Counted from the stretch's first letter, positions 22,967 through 31,913 are shown. The stretch: 32,485 nucleotides of DNA from [Phormidium] sp. LEGE 05292 (GCF_015207735.1 NZ_JADEWG010000075.1:1-32485); one strand, 5' to 3'. A program made the numbers and translations. The notes: generated by a model not told the origin, from the sequence alone.

Positions 22967-24994
22967 TTAGAACATCCCGTCGATCATATCGCGATAGCGT
23001 TCCATCACGACAGGTCGGCGGACTTTCAATGTTTGAGTTAACATTCCATTCTCGATCGAAAATGGTTCCTCAAGCAATCTAAAAGGGCCAATGCGATCGT
23101 CTGGACGGAAACCAGGACGGTTTTGCACTTCGCGAGTCAGTTCTTTGCGGAACAATTCTTGCACAATCTTACTATCGAGTTTGATTTGTTCGCGGGAAGC
23201 GGAGAAGGTTTCGTTAGGTAGCACTAATTGTAAGTTTTGCGAATCTGCCCATTGCTTGAGGGCTTCCATGTTTGGCACAATTAAGGCACCAAGCGATCGC
23301 TGATCCTGCCCAACTAACATGATCTGATCGATATAGACACTACGCAAACAAGCATCTTCAATTGGTTGGGGTTCAATGTTTTCGCCGTTGGTCAGGACGA
23401 TCGTATCTTTCTGTCTTCCAGTGAGCACCAAATCGTTATTTTCTGTTAACCAACCCAAGTCACCACTATCAAACCAACCTTCAGGATCGATCGCTTTTTT
23501 CGTAGCTTCCGGGTTCTTATAATATCCTTGCATAACCTGTGGCCCCCGCAGCAACACAATCCCAGTTTGACCCACAGGTAAAGGTTGGCGAGTTTCTGGA
23601 TCGACTATTTTCGTCTCCGTACCGGGAATACCTTGTCCCGCAGAACCTCTGATATTGTGCCAATAACGACGGGCGTGAGTAACAGGGGAAGTTTCAGTTA
23701 AACCATATCCCACTAATATTTCCAACCCAACAATTTGATAGAAGTTTTCCAAGTGCATTGCCAAGGAACCACCACCACTGATAAAGTATTTCATCCTCCC
23801 GCCAGTAGCTTCCCTAACAGTTTTATATACTAGTTTTTCCCCTAAAAAGTGTAAAGGCCAATAAATAATTGCTTGCAGTCCTCCTAATAGTTTTTCACCC
23901 AATGCAGGCGGGTGAGGTTTTAATACTAAACCTTGCCAAATTCGCTTTCCTTGAATGTAACGCTGGCTAAATTCAAACAGGTTATTAACTAATTTTTGCT
24001 TATTCGCTGGTTGTTCCCGAAATTTCTTTTGCACTCCTTCATACACTGATTCTAAAAGTCGGGGAACACCGATCATATATTGCGGTTTAAATTCTTTGAA
24101 GTCTTGTTTAATATGACGAATGCTGGTATAAATTTGGTGACAACCTTGAGACAATACAAAATATTCCGCCGTCCGTCCAAAAGTGTGCCAAGTGGGAAGA
24201 ATGGAAAGGGCAATATCTCCCACATGAGGTTGGATAATTGCGCCCAAGGTTGTAAGTTGATGTAGTAAATTTCCGTGAGTTAGTCTTACGCCTTTGGGTT
24301 TTCCAGTGGTTCCAGAGGTGTAAAGTAAAGTGGCGAGGGTGTGGTGATTTTGATTAGCTGGTTTTAATTCTTGAGATGTCCCAGCTGCCATTACTTGAGA
24401 AAAGTTGAGAACTTTGATTTCTCCAAAAGTTTCCAGTTTTTCATCTGTGAGTAGGACTATCAGTTGGATGGGGAATTTTAAAAGGCGATCGCCTAATTTT
24501 TTCAGCGTCTTTTGATCTTCTACTACTAAAACTGTACTACCGCTATGCTCGATAATATAAAGTAATTCTTCGGTTTCCGCAGCAGAACTACGAACTACAT
24601 CTGCTGCCCCAGCCATCATAATACCTTGGTCAGCAATCATCCACCGATAACTATTGTCAGAAATTAGGGCGACACGGGGAGGATCTCCTGAATCATCACT
24701 CTCTACTAATGACAATAAGCCATTGGCTTGCAATCCAGCAGCAAATTGCTGAATTTGCTGGTAAAGTTGGGGGTACGTAAGTATAACTTCTGGCTTACTG
24801 TGTGGATCGTGTAAAGCGATCGCATTGGCAAATTTTTGGGCTGCGATCGACCAAATTTCCGGCAAAGATTGGGCAAAAGAGTAATCTACAACGAGTTTTA
24901 GCTTTTCCCTTTCTAGATCGGACATTCTGTAAGAACTGGCAGAAGTAGCAGGATTTTTCATAGTCATTTCTTTAACCACTGACGCTTTCACCAT
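22967..24994 (-). CDS. aas: Long-chain acyl-ACP/acyl-CoA synthetase (AMP-binding)
   Basis: Activates free fatty acids with ATP, in cyanobacteria mainly onto ACP, so that membrane-derived fatty acids are recycled. The 675 residues carry the adenylate-forming motifs: LLYTSGTTGKPKGVRLTHGN (223-242), the GVPRLLESVYEG region, VGYGLTETSPVTHAR, GWFDSGDLGWL and the hinge LTGRQKDTIVLTNGENIEP. The large N-terminal domain and ELTREVQNRPGFRPDDRIGP near the end are typical of the FadD/Aas type found once in most cyanobacteria (Synechocystis slr1609 group). The start is ATG 24992-24994; Met11 and Met13 are alternatives. No membrane segment is evident, although the enzyme is usually membrane-associated. CoA rather than ACP specificity cannot be excluded. 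Confidence 0.93.
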   Translation of the reverse strand: MVKASVVKEMTMKNPATSASSYRMSDLEREKLKLVVDYSFAQSLPEIWSIAAQKFANAIALHDPHSKPEVILTYPQLYQQIQQFAAGLQANGLLSLVESDDSGDPPRVALISDNSYRWMIADQGIMMAGAADVVRSSAAETEELLYIIEHSGSTVLVVEDQKTLKKLGDRLLKFPIQLIVLLTDEKLETFGEIKVLNFSQVMAAGTSQELKPANQNHHTLATLLYTSGTTGKPKGVRLTHGNLLHQLTTLGAIIQPHVGDIALSILPTWHTFGRTAEYFVLSQGCHQIYTSIRHIKQDFKEFKPQYMIGVPRLLESVYEGVQKKFREQPANKQKLVNNLFEFSQRYIQGKRIWQGLVLKPHPPALGEKLLGGLQAIIYWPLHFLGEKLVYKTVREATGGRMKYFISGGGSLAMHLENFYQIVGLEILVGYGLTETSPVTHARRYWHNIRGSAGQGIPGTETKIVDPETRQPLPVGQTGIVLLRGPQVMQGYYKNPEATKKAIDPEGWFDSGDLGWLTENNDLVLTGRQKDTIVLTNGENIEPQPIEDACLRSVYIDQIMLVGQDQRSLGALIVPNMEALKQWADSQNLQLVLPNETFSASREQIKLDSKIVQELFRKELTREVQNRPGFRPDDRIGPFRLLEEPFSIENGMLTQTLKVRRPVVMERYRDMIDGMF

Positions 24995-25199
24995 AACTCT
25001 TAGCTAGGTTATTTTAGCGATGAACTGTAGACAGAATCTCTTTTGTCTATCCAAATTCCCGATCGTTCATGCACACAGAGTCTATTGTTTAGCTTAACTT
25101 ATATGATTCACAAGTAATCCAAAATCCATTTTTGCGCCGCTCTCTCGGTTTTGAGATAAAAATAATACTGTAAGGATTTTTATCAAGAGGGCAATGAAT

Positions 25200-25319
25200 A
25201 TGACATTAACAGATTGTCTAGTGCTGACTTTAGTAAACACCATCATCTGCATTACTTTGCCCAGAGTATTGTCATTTGTTAAATCCAATCAAGGTGAAAG
25301 CACAGTAAATGTAAACTAA
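25200..25319 (+). CDS. Possible small single-span membrane peptide
   Basis: A 39-codon ORF starting MTLTDCLVLTLVNTIICITL and followed by a short polar tail (SFVKSNQGESTVNVN). Residues 3-26 could form one membrane helix. It has AGAGG (25186-25190) 9 nt before ATG 25200; an in-frame ATG at 25194 would add two residues. It is followed 30 bp later by a strong hairpin. The size and layout resemble the tiny subunits of photosynthetic and NDH complexes in cyanobacteria, but I do not recognise it as any of them. It lies in a 452-bp gap (24995-25446) that otherwise holds only repeats. Confidence 0.45.
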   Translation: MTLTDCLVLTLVNTIICITLPRVLSFVKSNQGESTVNVN

Positions 25320-25349
25320 TGTTGCGACAACAATTATTAATCCATACAA

Positions 25350-25383
25350 ACTGTAGAGATGTTTTATGAAACGTCTCTACAGT
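25350..25383. repeat. Strong hairpin repeat (TGTAGAGA...TCTCTACA type)
   Basis: A 15-bp stem, 25350-25364 with 25369-25383 (one G-T pair), and a TATG loop. Outer arms AACAATTATTAAT and ATTAATTGTT extend the pairing. Hairpins of the form TGTAGAGACG...CGTCTCTACA are abundant in cyanobacterial intergenic DNA. It may terminate the small ORF at 25200. Confidence 0.8.
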
Positions 25384-25446
25384 CAATTTTATTAATTGTT
25401 ACTATAGACTAAATACAATGTATATAAAAACACTTTTGCCAGATAT

Positions 25447-27603
25447 CTATTTTTTATGCTGGTTTTTCCATAAAGCCCGAACTACGCGAATTTCTCCATA
25501 ACTAAATTCTTCTTGCAAATACTCATAAATTGGCTTTAACATTTCCACAGTACGAATTTCTTCCATTGCTTGCCAGATAATTTTTTGTCGTTTAGGAGAA
25601 ACTAATTTATCTATATCTACCGTTTCTCCCATTTCCCACAATTCTGTTAAATGTCCGAAAATAGTAGAAGATTTAAGATTACGTTGTTGGGCAATTTCTT
25701 CCACAGTCAAACCTTGCTGAAATAAGTGTAAACTCATTAATTGAGTTGTGGATGGTGATAGGGTTTCTATTTTCTCATCACTAGCTACTGATAAACCTTG
25801 TTCTTGACGATAAGCACGAATTTCTTTCAGAAAAACCGACCCATATTGGGAGAGTTTACTGCTACCAACTCCCGACAGTTCTCCGAATGCTAGTAAAGTT
25901 TCCGGTTGAACTTGCGCCATTAACTTCAAAGTAGAATCATGAAAAATTACATAAGGGGGAACACCTTGATCGTCAGCAAGTTTTTTCCGCAGAACACGCA
26001 GCCTTTCATATAATACTTCCATCCCGGCTTTTTTCAGGTTTTTCTCTTCTAGAGTTACTTTCTTTTGCGTTGGCATTGCGAGAAAAACTTGCCGTTGTCG
26101 GCGCATGACTTCCCAACTTAAGGCATTAAGTTTGAGGATAGCATAACCATCTGTACTCTGTTCTAATATACCTTGGTGAATTAGCGATCGGCCCAAGAAC
26201 TTCCATTCATCAGCAGTTTTATCTTTCCCAATTCCATAAGTAGAAAGTTCATTATGCTTATTTTGTAAAATTTTCTGATTTTTAGAACCCCGCAATACAT
26301 CAATAATATAATTCATCCCAAACCTTTCTTTACACCTAGCGACACAAGAGAGAAACTTCATCGCTTCAATTGTCCAATCTTCCACAGGTTTGGGATTAGC
26401 GCAATTATCGCATTTCCCACAATTTCCCGCAAAATATTCCCCAAAATAACTTAACTGAATTGTCCGCCGACAGTCCGTTCCTTCCGCATAATCAATCATT
26501 CTCCGTAACTGCTGACGGGCGATCATTTGTTCTTGTTCATCGCTTTTTTGGTCGATTCCCCATTCAATCTTTTTAATATCACCATAACTAAAATAAATGG
26601 TACAATGAGCAGATTCCCCATCTCTTCCCGCCCTACCAGCTTCTTGATAATAACTTTCGATATTTCGGGGTAAATCATAGTGAATTACTAACCGGACATC
26701 CGGTTTATTAATTCCCATGCCAAAAGCAATGGTGGCAACGATTACTTGCACATCATCTCGAATAAACCGAGTTTGATTATCGCTGCGTTCTTCATCACTT
26801 AAACCTGCATGATAAGGCAAAGCATTCACGCCATCTTTTTGCAATCTAAAAGTTAAATCGTCAACAGTTTTACGACTGAGACAATAAATAATTACTGACC
26901 CTTTGGCTTGCCGAATTTGTACTAATAATTCCGTATAGCTACTTTTTGCTTTGGGACGAACTTCGTAATAAAGATTATGCCGATTAAAACTAGCAATATG
27001 AATAAAAGGATCTTGTAAATGTAACTGTTGAATAATATCTTGACGAACTCTCTCGGTAGCGGTAGCAGTTAACGCCATTACTGGCAAATCGGGATAACGT
27101 TTACGCAACAATTTTAACTGTCGATATTCAGGACGAAAATCATGTCCCCACTCGGAAACACAGTGCGCTTCATCAATAGCAAAACCTGCAATTCCTACTT
27201 GATGCTGCACTAAATCTAAAAATGGTAAAAACTTTTCACTTAATAACCTTTCCGGGGCAACATAAAGTAATTTAGTCTGACCATTGCGAATACTTTCCTC
27301 TCGATGTCGCACTTGCCATCCATTCAAACTACTATTGAGGAAAGTCGCCGAAATCCCATTATTTCGTAATGCCTCCACTTGGTCTTGCATCAGTGAAATC
27401 AGCGGCGAAACTACCACTGTTACACCCTTTTTTAACATGGCTGGAAGTTGAAAGCAAAGAGATTTGCCGCCGCCAGTTGGCATGATAATTAACGAGTCTT
27501 GGTTTTTTAAAGCTTGTTGGACAATTTGCTTTTGTCCAGGGCGAAAGCTATCGTAACCAAAATAGTGTTTGAGTGCCTTTTCCAGGGTGGGAAACTGAGA
27601 CAT
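25447..27603 (-). CDS. recQ: ATP-dependent DNA helicase RecQ
   Basis: A 3'-5' helicase for recombination and fork repair. The 718 residues contain the N-terminal Q-like region FGYDSFRPGQKQIV, Walker A MPTGGGKS (41-48), the DEAH box (144-147) within FAIDEAHCVSEWGHDFRPEY, the TATATERV motif, and motif VI (YYQEAGRAGRDGE). The zinc-binding RQC part has four cysteines (DCRRTIQLSYFG, then CGKCDNC), and an HRDC domain lies at about 535-610 (LLAFGELSGVGSSKLSQYG). The C-terminal 90 residues hold a helix-turn-helix (LTVEEIAQQRNLKSSTIFGH), a common RecQ tail. The start is ATG 27601-27603. It stands alone on its strand. Confidence 0.97.
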   Translation of the reverse strand: MSQFPTLEKALKHYFGYDSFRPGQKQIVQQALKNQDSLIIMPTGGGKSLCFQLPAMLKKGVTVVVSPLISLMQDQVEALRNNGISATFLNSSLNGWQVRHREESIRNGQTKLLYVAPERLLSEKFLPFLDLVQHQVGIAGFAIDEAHCVSEWGHDFRPEYRQLKLLRKRYPDLPVMALTATATERVRQDIIQQLHLQDPFIHIASFNRHNLYYEVRPKAKSSYTELLVQIRQAKGSVIIYCLSRKTVDDLTFRLQKDGVNALPYHAGLSDEERSDNQTRFIRDDVQVIVATIAFGMGINKPDVRLVIHYDLPRNIESYYQEAGRAGRDGESAHCTIYFSYGDIKKIEWGIDQKSDEQEQMIARQQLRRMIDYAEGTDCRRTIQLSYFGEYFAGNCGKCDNCANPKPVEDWTIEAMKFLSCVARCKERFGMNYIIDVLRGSKNQKILQNKHNELSTYGIGKDKTADEWKFLGRSLIHQGILEQSTDGYAILKLNALSWEVMRRQRQVFLAMPTQKKVTLEEKNLKKAGMEVLYERLRVLRKKLADDQGVPPYVIFHDSTLKLMAQVQPETLLAFGELSGVGSSKLSQYGSVFLKEIRAYRQEQGLSVASDEKIETLSPSTTQLMSLHLFQQGLTVEEIAQQRNLKSSTIFGHLTELWEMGETVDIDKLVSPKRQKIIWQAMEEIRTVEMLKPIYEYLQEEFSYGEIRVVRALWKNQHKK

Positions 27604-27639
27604 GATTTAATCAGTAGTGCGCTGATAATAGTACAAGAA

Positions 27640-27706
27640 GGCAGAAGGCAAAGGGCTCCAAGGCAGAAGGAAAGAAGGGTTGTAAAACAGGCTTTACACC
27701 TGTTTT
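27640..27706. repeat. Degenerate purine-rich repeat followed by a hairpin
   Basis: GGCAGAAGG units with GGGCTCCA at 27653-27660 are a decayed relative of the GCAGAGGGGCTCCAGG cassettes beside infC. Next comes a perfect 8-bp hairpin AAAACAGG (27684-27691) with CCTGTTTT (27699-27706). No gene is seen in the 232-bp gap between recQ and the DUF427 gene. Confidence 0.55.
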
Positions 27707-27835
27707 TAACTGTATAGTTATTTCTGCCTGGGTAGATTGGGAATTTTTAGGATTATCGCTGGACAGGGATGATTTTATCAGCGATTAGTTTATCCTAATA
27801 ATTGTACTGGTAATTTAGCAAGGGAAAAATCACAG

Positions 27836-28120
27836 ATGCCGAAAGCAGTTTGGAATGGTGCTATTTTAGCAGAGAGCGATCGCACTGAGGTAGTCGAAGG
27901 AAACCACTACTTCCCCCCCGAAGCGATTAACAAAGACTATTTTAAAGATAGCGAGACTCACACTACTTGTCCTTGGAAAGGTGTCGCCAGTTACTACTCT
28001 ATTGAAGTAGACGGACAAGTAAACAAAGATGCTGCTTGGTACTATCCCCAAACTAAAGATGCCGCCAAAAAAATTCAAGGTTATGTGGCATTTTGGAAAG
28101 GCGTGAAAGTGGAAGCATAA
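27836..28120 (+). CDS. DUF427-family protein
   Basis: A 94-residue single-domain protein. The family pattern is clear: PKAVWNGAILAESDRTEVVE, then NHYFPPEAI, ETHTTCPWKGVASYYSI with the conserved Cys, and a tyrosine/tryptophan-rich end (AAWYYPQT, then IQGYVAFWKGVKVE). The family is small, beta-rich and widespread in bacteria; its biochemical role is not established. The start is ATG 27836, with AGGGA about 10 nt upstream. It is a monocistronic gene convergent with the secreted-protein gene at 28392, with a repeat block between. Confidence 0.9.
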   Translation: MPKAVWNGAILAESDRTEVVEGNHYFPPEAINKDYFKDSETHTTCPWKGVASYYSIEVDGQVNKDAAWYYPQTKDAAKKIQGYVAFWKGVKVEA

Positions 28121-28159
28121 TCTTAAAAAACAAAACAAAAACCAAAATTTGTACCTGTA

Positions 28160-28348
28160 GGGGCGGGTTTAGCCAAAATTTCTATCATCCCAACCAAAAA
28201 ATTCCCAACAAAACCCGCCCTCATAAAATTTTGCCTTTTTAGAGGCGGGTTTTGTTTTCATTCTTTGGTTGTGAACCCCTAGATTAAGGGCGGGTTTTGT
28301 GGTTAATTCCTCTGCTGCGATCGCACAATTGTCTGCTAAACCCGCCCC
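28160..28348. repeat. GGGCGGGTTT inverted-repeat block
   Basis: Five copies of (G)GGCGGGTTT or its complement lie within 190 bp. The outermost pair is a perfect 14-bp inverted repeat (GGGGCGGGTTTAGC at 28160-28173, GCTAAACCCGCCCC at 28335-28348). An inner pair is a perfect 13-bp hairpin (28207-28219 with 28244-28256). One more copy lies at about 28287-28296. The block fills the convergent gap between the DUF427 gene and the secreted-protein gene, and may end transcription on both strands. Confidence 0.85.
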
Positions 28349-28391
28349 GACAATCAAGTTTTTCCCAGTCCCCAGTCGATGGCAGTCCCTT

Positions 28392-28775
28392 TTATTCGGC
28401 TAAATCCAATTTTAATTCGACTCTGTTAGTATCATTTCGCTCATTTTCTCGGAAAGGTACAGCGTTAATTGATTGGGGAGTTTGTCGATTAATTTGTAAT
28501 TCTGCATCATTCCCCACTTGTAATGGGTTTCGACTGCCTTTTTTGGTCATCTGATAGCTTTCATTAATTCGGCTAGCTGAGGCATTTCCGCCAAAGAATT
28601 GGCGATAGTCACCTTCTACTGTGCGAGTTTCAATTCCTTCTAAAGAGTCACCTGATAAGGTAAAATCATCCGTTGGTTGATTGGATATTGTCGGAGACTG
28701 TGCTTGTACTGATCTTGCTAAGACAATACTGGTAGAGGCTAAAACTAGTAAAGTACTTGGAATGATGGTTTTCAT
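28392..28775 (-). CDS. Hypothetical secreted protein
   Basis: A 127-residue protein with a clear signal peptide: MKTIIPSTLLVLASTSIVLA, then RSVQA, with probable cleavage after Ala25. The mature part is short, polar and Asn/Arg/Gln-rich (FTLSGDSLEGIETRTVEGDY, then QFFGGNASASRINESYQ) and ends RVELKLDLAE. No family is recognised and there are no membrane segments or cysteine motifs. The start is ATG 28773-28775. It is likely periplasmic. The 640-bp region upstream is AT-rich and gene-free up to the tRNA. Confidence 0.65.
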   Translation of the reverse strand: MKTIIPSTLLVLASTSIVLARSVQAQSPTISNQPTDDFTLSGDSLEGIETRTVEGDYRQFFGGNASASRINESYQMTKKGSRNPLQVGNDAELQINRQTPQSINAVPFRENERNDTNRVELKLDLAE

Positions 28776-29271
28776 TATTTTGAACCCAATTAAAGTTGGT
28801 TTTTGTTCGGGTTTTAAAATTTATTTATTTCTCTTTTTATCTTATAATACCTGTAATTAATAAGTAGTCATGTTCTATACTAACAATTTTTAATTTATAG
28901 AAATATAATTTAAAATAAGTGTCAGTAGTATGTGGGGTTGGTAATGAATGTTTAAGGTATGCACTAACGTGATTACGGCAATTCTTATTAATAAAAAAAT
29001 CGGTAACAGCTATTGGTATTGCTAATTTGTTGGTGATGAGAACTAAGCTAAAAAGGGAACAAGCGGCTTTAAAGTTTTTGGAATATGTTTTAGTTCAGGT
29101 AAGTCGCTGCAAAAACCTGCGGAACTCTCCGGGAATTTATACTCATAAGAAACACATTTGCTCAAACTCTTGTACATTGTGTTTCTTTCATCTATTGTGG
29201 GTGTTTCTTCGCGCCTTTTGGGGGCTCGGACTTTGCAGCAAAGGAGGTTGAATCTCCTTCACTCGTTGACT

Positions 29272-29296
29272 CGTTCCCAGATTCAACCTGGGAACG
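29272..29296. repeat. GTTCCCAG...CTGGGAAC hairpin repeat
   Basis: Perfect 9-bp stem with a 7-nt loop (ATTCAAC). This sequence type recurs between genes in many cyanobacteria. Confidence 0.7.
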
Positions 29297-29350
29297 AAAA
29301 ACAGGAGCTATTGCCTCTTGGTGCAAGATCTCAGTTATAGTTGCTGTTGG

Positions 29351-29379
29351 TTCACTTAAGAAAAGAAATCTGCTATACT
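29351..29379 (+). promoter_or_regulatory. Probable promoter of tRNA-Leu
   Basis: TTCACT (29351-29356) and TATACT (29374-29379) with a 17-bp spacer. The expected start near 29386 gives a leader of about 30 nt before the tRNA. Confidence 0.5.
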
Positions 29380-29415
29380 GATTTATTGTGTGAATCTGTT
29401 AATATAGAGATTCAA

Positions 29416-29497
29416 GCGGATGTGGCGGAATTGGCAGACGCGCCAGATTTAGGTTCTGGTTTCGCAAGAAGTGAAGGTTCAAGTCCTTTCATCCGCA
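29416..29497 (+). tRNA. tRNA-Leu (UAG)
   Basis: An 82-nt class II tRNA. The acceptor stem GCGGATG (29416-29422) pairs with CATCCGC (29490-29496), with discriminator A at 29497. The D-arm begins GCGGAATTGGCAGACGC. The anticodon stem CCAGA/TCTGG holds the loop TTTAGGT with anticodon TAG, reading CUA and other CUN codons. A long variable arm follows, then GGTTCAAGTCC as T-arm. CCA is not encoded. A T run (29500-29505) and a long hairpin follow. Confidence 0.96.
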
Positions 29498-29514
29498 TAT
29501 TTTTTGTATGTTAC

Positions 29515-29548
29515 AAGCAGTTACCGCGATAAACAGTGGTAACTGCTT
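29515..29548 (+). terminator. Hairpin downstream of tRNA-Leu
   Basis: Perfect 11-bp stem AAGCAGTTACC (29515-29525) with GGTAACTGCTT (29538-29548) and a 12-nt loop, 18 bp after the tRNA. There is no long T run after it; the T-rich stretch lies before it. Confidence 0.5.
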
Positions 29549-29626
29549 CAATATTAGGTAGATGGCAAACTGATTTCAATTTGCCAGCAGCTTTGCCAAA
29601 CCTACCCTTTCTTCAATTTCGGGGAA

Positions 29627-30382
29627 TTATAGCATCCATTCCAAAACGATCGCTAATCGGTTATCCTTTCTTTGTCTAGCATTCTGTTTCTGAAAATCTG
29701 TAGATAAGCGAATATTTTGGGTTAAAGCATAGCCTACAGAAATAGTAGTCAACCCCACCTCTTCACTAGTACCGGGAGACACCCAACTTTGAGTTAAAGA
29801 AACATCGCCTGCGCCAGTGCGAGAAAACACAAACAGCAGCTTTGCGCCAACATTTAGACCACTAGTATTGTATCTGTCAGTATCTATGTAACGATAGCCA
29901 ACTACCGGGGCAATATTAATGTAACCACCCAAAGGCAAAATATAGTAACGTAAATCTCCACCGTAAAGAGTGTAATCACCATCAAAGGAAGTGTTATACT
30001 CGCCGCTTAAAGTTAACCCAGTTTTTCCCAAAAATATATCTTCTACTCCGACTTTAATTCCTGAAGAGCGATCGTCAGAAGTATACTGAGAATAACCTAA
30101 CCGCAACCTTGTCCGAAAACTAGGGTCGTTTTTAATACTCTCCAAAACATTAGGAACTTTCCGCATCCAGCGCCGCAATACCGGGCTATTTTCAATAATT
30201 TCTGGGCTTAATTCTAAATCTCTCGCTGACGAATTAGGCGTTGCAGGTTCTGGAGTTTGGGGAGTTTCCTGAGTAGGCGGAGTTTCGGGAGTTGGTTGAG
30301 TTTCTGGAGTTTGTCCCCAAGCAGGTGTCGCTGTCAGAGTTAAGCAACTGCTAATTAATAGAAACCAGTAATTTAATTTCAT
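29627..30382 (-). CDS. Putative outer-membrane beta-barrel protein with Pro-rich linker
   Basis: A 251-residue exported protein. A signal peptide spans 1-23 (MKLNYWFLLISSCLTLTATP, then AWG). Residues 24-52 are a Pro/Thr/Glu/Gln linker with repeated TPET units. A short helical part (SPEIIENSPVLRRWMRKVP) follows. From about 92 there are alternating beta strands with aromatic ends (RLRLGYSQYTSDD, LTLSGEYNTSFDGDYTLYGG, IAPVVGYRYIDTD, ISVGYALTQNIRLS) up to VLEWML. This is the look of a small outer-membrane barrel, but no family is recognised. ATG 30380-30382 is chosen over a TTG three codons upstream. Its gene lies just after tRNA-Leu, on the opposite strand. Confidence 0.72.
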   Translation of the reverse strand: MKLNYWFLLISSCLTLTATPAWGQTPETQPTPETPPTQETPQTPEPATPNSSARDLELSPEIIENSPVLRRWMRKVPNVLESIKNDPSFRTRLRLGYSQYTSDDRSSGIKVGVEDIFLGKTGLTLSGEYNTSFDGDYTLYGGDLRYYILPLGGYINIAPVVGYRYIDTDRYNTSGLNVGAKLLFVFSRTGAGDVSLTQSWVSPGTSEEVGLTTISVGYALTQNIRLSTDFQKQNARQRKDNRLAIVLEWML

Positions 30383-30571
30383 CTTGTACAAATTTTCAGA
30401 GGTAAGTAGTTAGTAGTTGGTAGGGGTAATTTAAGAAATTAGATTGAAGATTTTTGACAGGAATTATAACAGATTTATTCTGATTACCAAATTCCCATTA
30501 TCGACTACCCACCTACCCACTACCAAACACCCAATTAACTGAAGGCTATAAATACATTACTGTATTCTTGC

Positions 30572-30602
30572 AAAAAAAACGGTTCCGCTAGTAGCAGAAC
30601 CG
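30572..30602 (-). terminator. Intrinsic terminator of acsF
   Basis: On the minus strand, CGGTTC and GAACCG arms (30597-30602 with 30580-30585, stem extended by GC pairs around one mismatch) are followed by eight T (complement of 30572-30579). It lies about 30 bp after the acsF stop. Confidence 0.88.
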
Positions 30603-30630
30603 CCATAATCAAGGAGCAACTAATGAAAGA

Positions 30631-31707
30631 TTATTTGACTGTTCCTTGCAAAGACATTACATCAATTGGTTTCATGAAATACAGTCGTAACAGTTGCCAA
30701 CCGTTAGAAATGTACAAAGGCAATTTCCGCAACAATTGCAGGAATTTAGGCTGATTGGAGTTAACAATTTCAGTCAGCTTGGCATTGTTCTTAACACAAA
30801 CATCCAAACGCTCATAGAATTCTGGATTATTGACATCCAACATTACTGGGAAGACTCTTCCAGCTGTTTCGTTAGTCTTTTCAATCACGTAGATATCATA
30901 ATCCCGTGCATTTAGACCAATTGCGGCATAAAAGTCAGCCCGCTGGATATCATTGAGGTACATGGTAGCAAACACCGACAGTAGGAAGAACCGACACCAG
31001 AGTTTCGCTTTCCAGTCGTTCAAAGTGTCCGGTTGTGCTTTCATTACCGCATCAAAGAAGTCGCCGTGACGGTTTTCATCCTGACACCAGTTTTCAAAGA
31101 AGCGGAAAATGGGATAAACTCTGTCTTCTGGATGGGCTTCTAAGTGACGGTAAATGGTGATATAGCGCCAGTAACCAATCTTTTCAGAAAGGTAGGTAGC
31201 GTAGAAAATGAATTTTGGTTTGAAGAAGGTGTATTTCCGGCTTTTTGTGAGGAATCCTAAGTCTAAGGACAGGTTAAAGTCAGACAGCGCCTTGTTGAGA
31301 AAACCTGCGTGACGCGCTTCATCCCGCGACATCAGGTTAAAGCATTCTGCCAAAACCGGACTTTTATCTTTCAAGCGTCTTCCTAGTTCCTTGTAAAGTA
31401 GGAATCCAGAAAACTCAGCAGTACAGGAACGTTCTAGGAACTCAACGAACAACTTGCGAGTTTCCCCGTCGATATGTTCCCAGGATTGTTCAAATTCTGC
31501 ATCCCGGACAAAGTGATGGCGATTATAGTCAACGCGGAACTCTTCTAAAATCGCTTTCAGTTCGTCTTCGTTGGGTGAGATGTCCATCCGCGCCATTTCG
31601 TCAAAGTCGGTTGTATAAAACCGAGGCGTGAGGATGGTTTCTTTAGCAGGAACTTTTATTCCTGGCCGTAATTCTTCAAAACTGGGTTTCTTAAGGGAAT
31701 CTACCAT
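30631..31707 (-). CDS. acsF: Magnesium-protoporphyrin IX monomethyl ester (oxidative) cyclase
   Basis: The diiron enzyme that uses O2 to form the isocyclic ring of protochlorophyllide in chlorophyll synthesis. The 358 residues match the family fully. The iron ligands are visible as Glu98 ([14 protein letters not shown]), Glu130 and His133 ([15 protein letters not shown]), and Glu211 and His214 ([14 protein letters not shown]). The N-terminus ([20 protein letters not shown]) and the [19 protein letters not shown] segment are also conserved. The start is ATG 31705-31707. The protein acts at the thylakoid membrane with Ycf54. It is transcribed alone, with its own terminator. Cyanobacteria often have a second, low-oxygen paralogue (chlA2 type); this sequence cannot be assigned to one paralogue with certainty. 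Confidence 0.97.
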   Translation of the reverse strand: MVDSLKKPSFEELRPGIKVPAKETILTPRFYTTDFDEMARMDISPNEDELKAILEEFRVDYNRHHFVRDAEFEQSWEHIDGETRKLFVEFLERSCTAEFSGFLLYKELGRRLKDKSPVLAECFNLMSRDEARHAGFLNKALSDFNLSLDLGFLTKSRKYTFFKPKFIFYATYLSEKIGYWRYITIYRHLEAHPEDRVYPIFRFFENWCQDENRHGDFFDAVMKAQPDTLNDWKAKLWCRFFLLSVFATMYLNDIQRADFYAAIGLNARDYDIYVIEKTNETAGRVFPVMLDVNNPEFYERLDVCVKNNAKLTEIVNSNQPKFLQLLRKLPLYISNGWQLLRLYFMKPIDVMSLQGTVK

Positions 31708-31851
31708 AGGTGTCTCTAGTTTTTGATCTAGTTAAGATCGATCGTTGCCTCAGATGCGACGCTTTATCAACTATGGGTTTTAGTCTACCAAGGTATTGGC
31801 TGGATTAGATGAGCGATCGCATTAAGACTTGCAACAATGTATCAAGTTTTG

Positions 31852-31880
31852 TTACAAATAATCGCTACTCCAGGTATACA
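31852..31880 (+). promoter_or_regulatory. Weak promoter candidate for the TM2-domain gene
   Basis: TTACAA (31852-31857), a 17-bp spacer and TATACA (31875-31880), 34 bp before the ATG at 31914, in the divergent gap with acsF. Confidence 0.3.
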
Positions 31881-31913
31881 AACACTCAATAACAAAATAA
31901 CTATCATAAAAAA

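Larger units (their letters stand above)
28776..29415. other. Gene-free interval before tRNA-Leu
   Basis: 28776-29020 is AT-rich with no coding signal. Further right are two hairpins: AAGGAG/CTCCTT (29241-29246 with 29254-29259) and CGTTCCCAG/CTGGGAACG (29272-29280 with 29288-29296, followed by AAAA). The second is a common cyanobacterial repeat form. A tRNA promoter candidate closes the region. Confidence 0.55.

Noticed and set aside
25094-25288. A 64-codon minus-strand frame opposite the small ORF
   Set aside because: It has no plausible ribosome-binding site and overlaps the better-supported plus-strand ORF at 25200.
27684-27706. Intrinsic terminator
   Set aside because: The hairpin is perfect, but no gene ends into it on either strand: recQ starts on one side and the DUF427 gene starts on the other.
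29027-29251. Plus-strand frame of 74 codons upstream of tRNA-Leu
   Set aside because: No ribosome-binding site and a Cys/Leu-rich composition with no protein-like pattern; it overlaps repeat hairpins.
29341-29532. A 63-codon frame with an ADVAELADAPDLGSG-like peptide
   Set aside because: This is the well-known artefact of translating a tRNA-Leu gene; the tRNA at 29416-29497 explains it.
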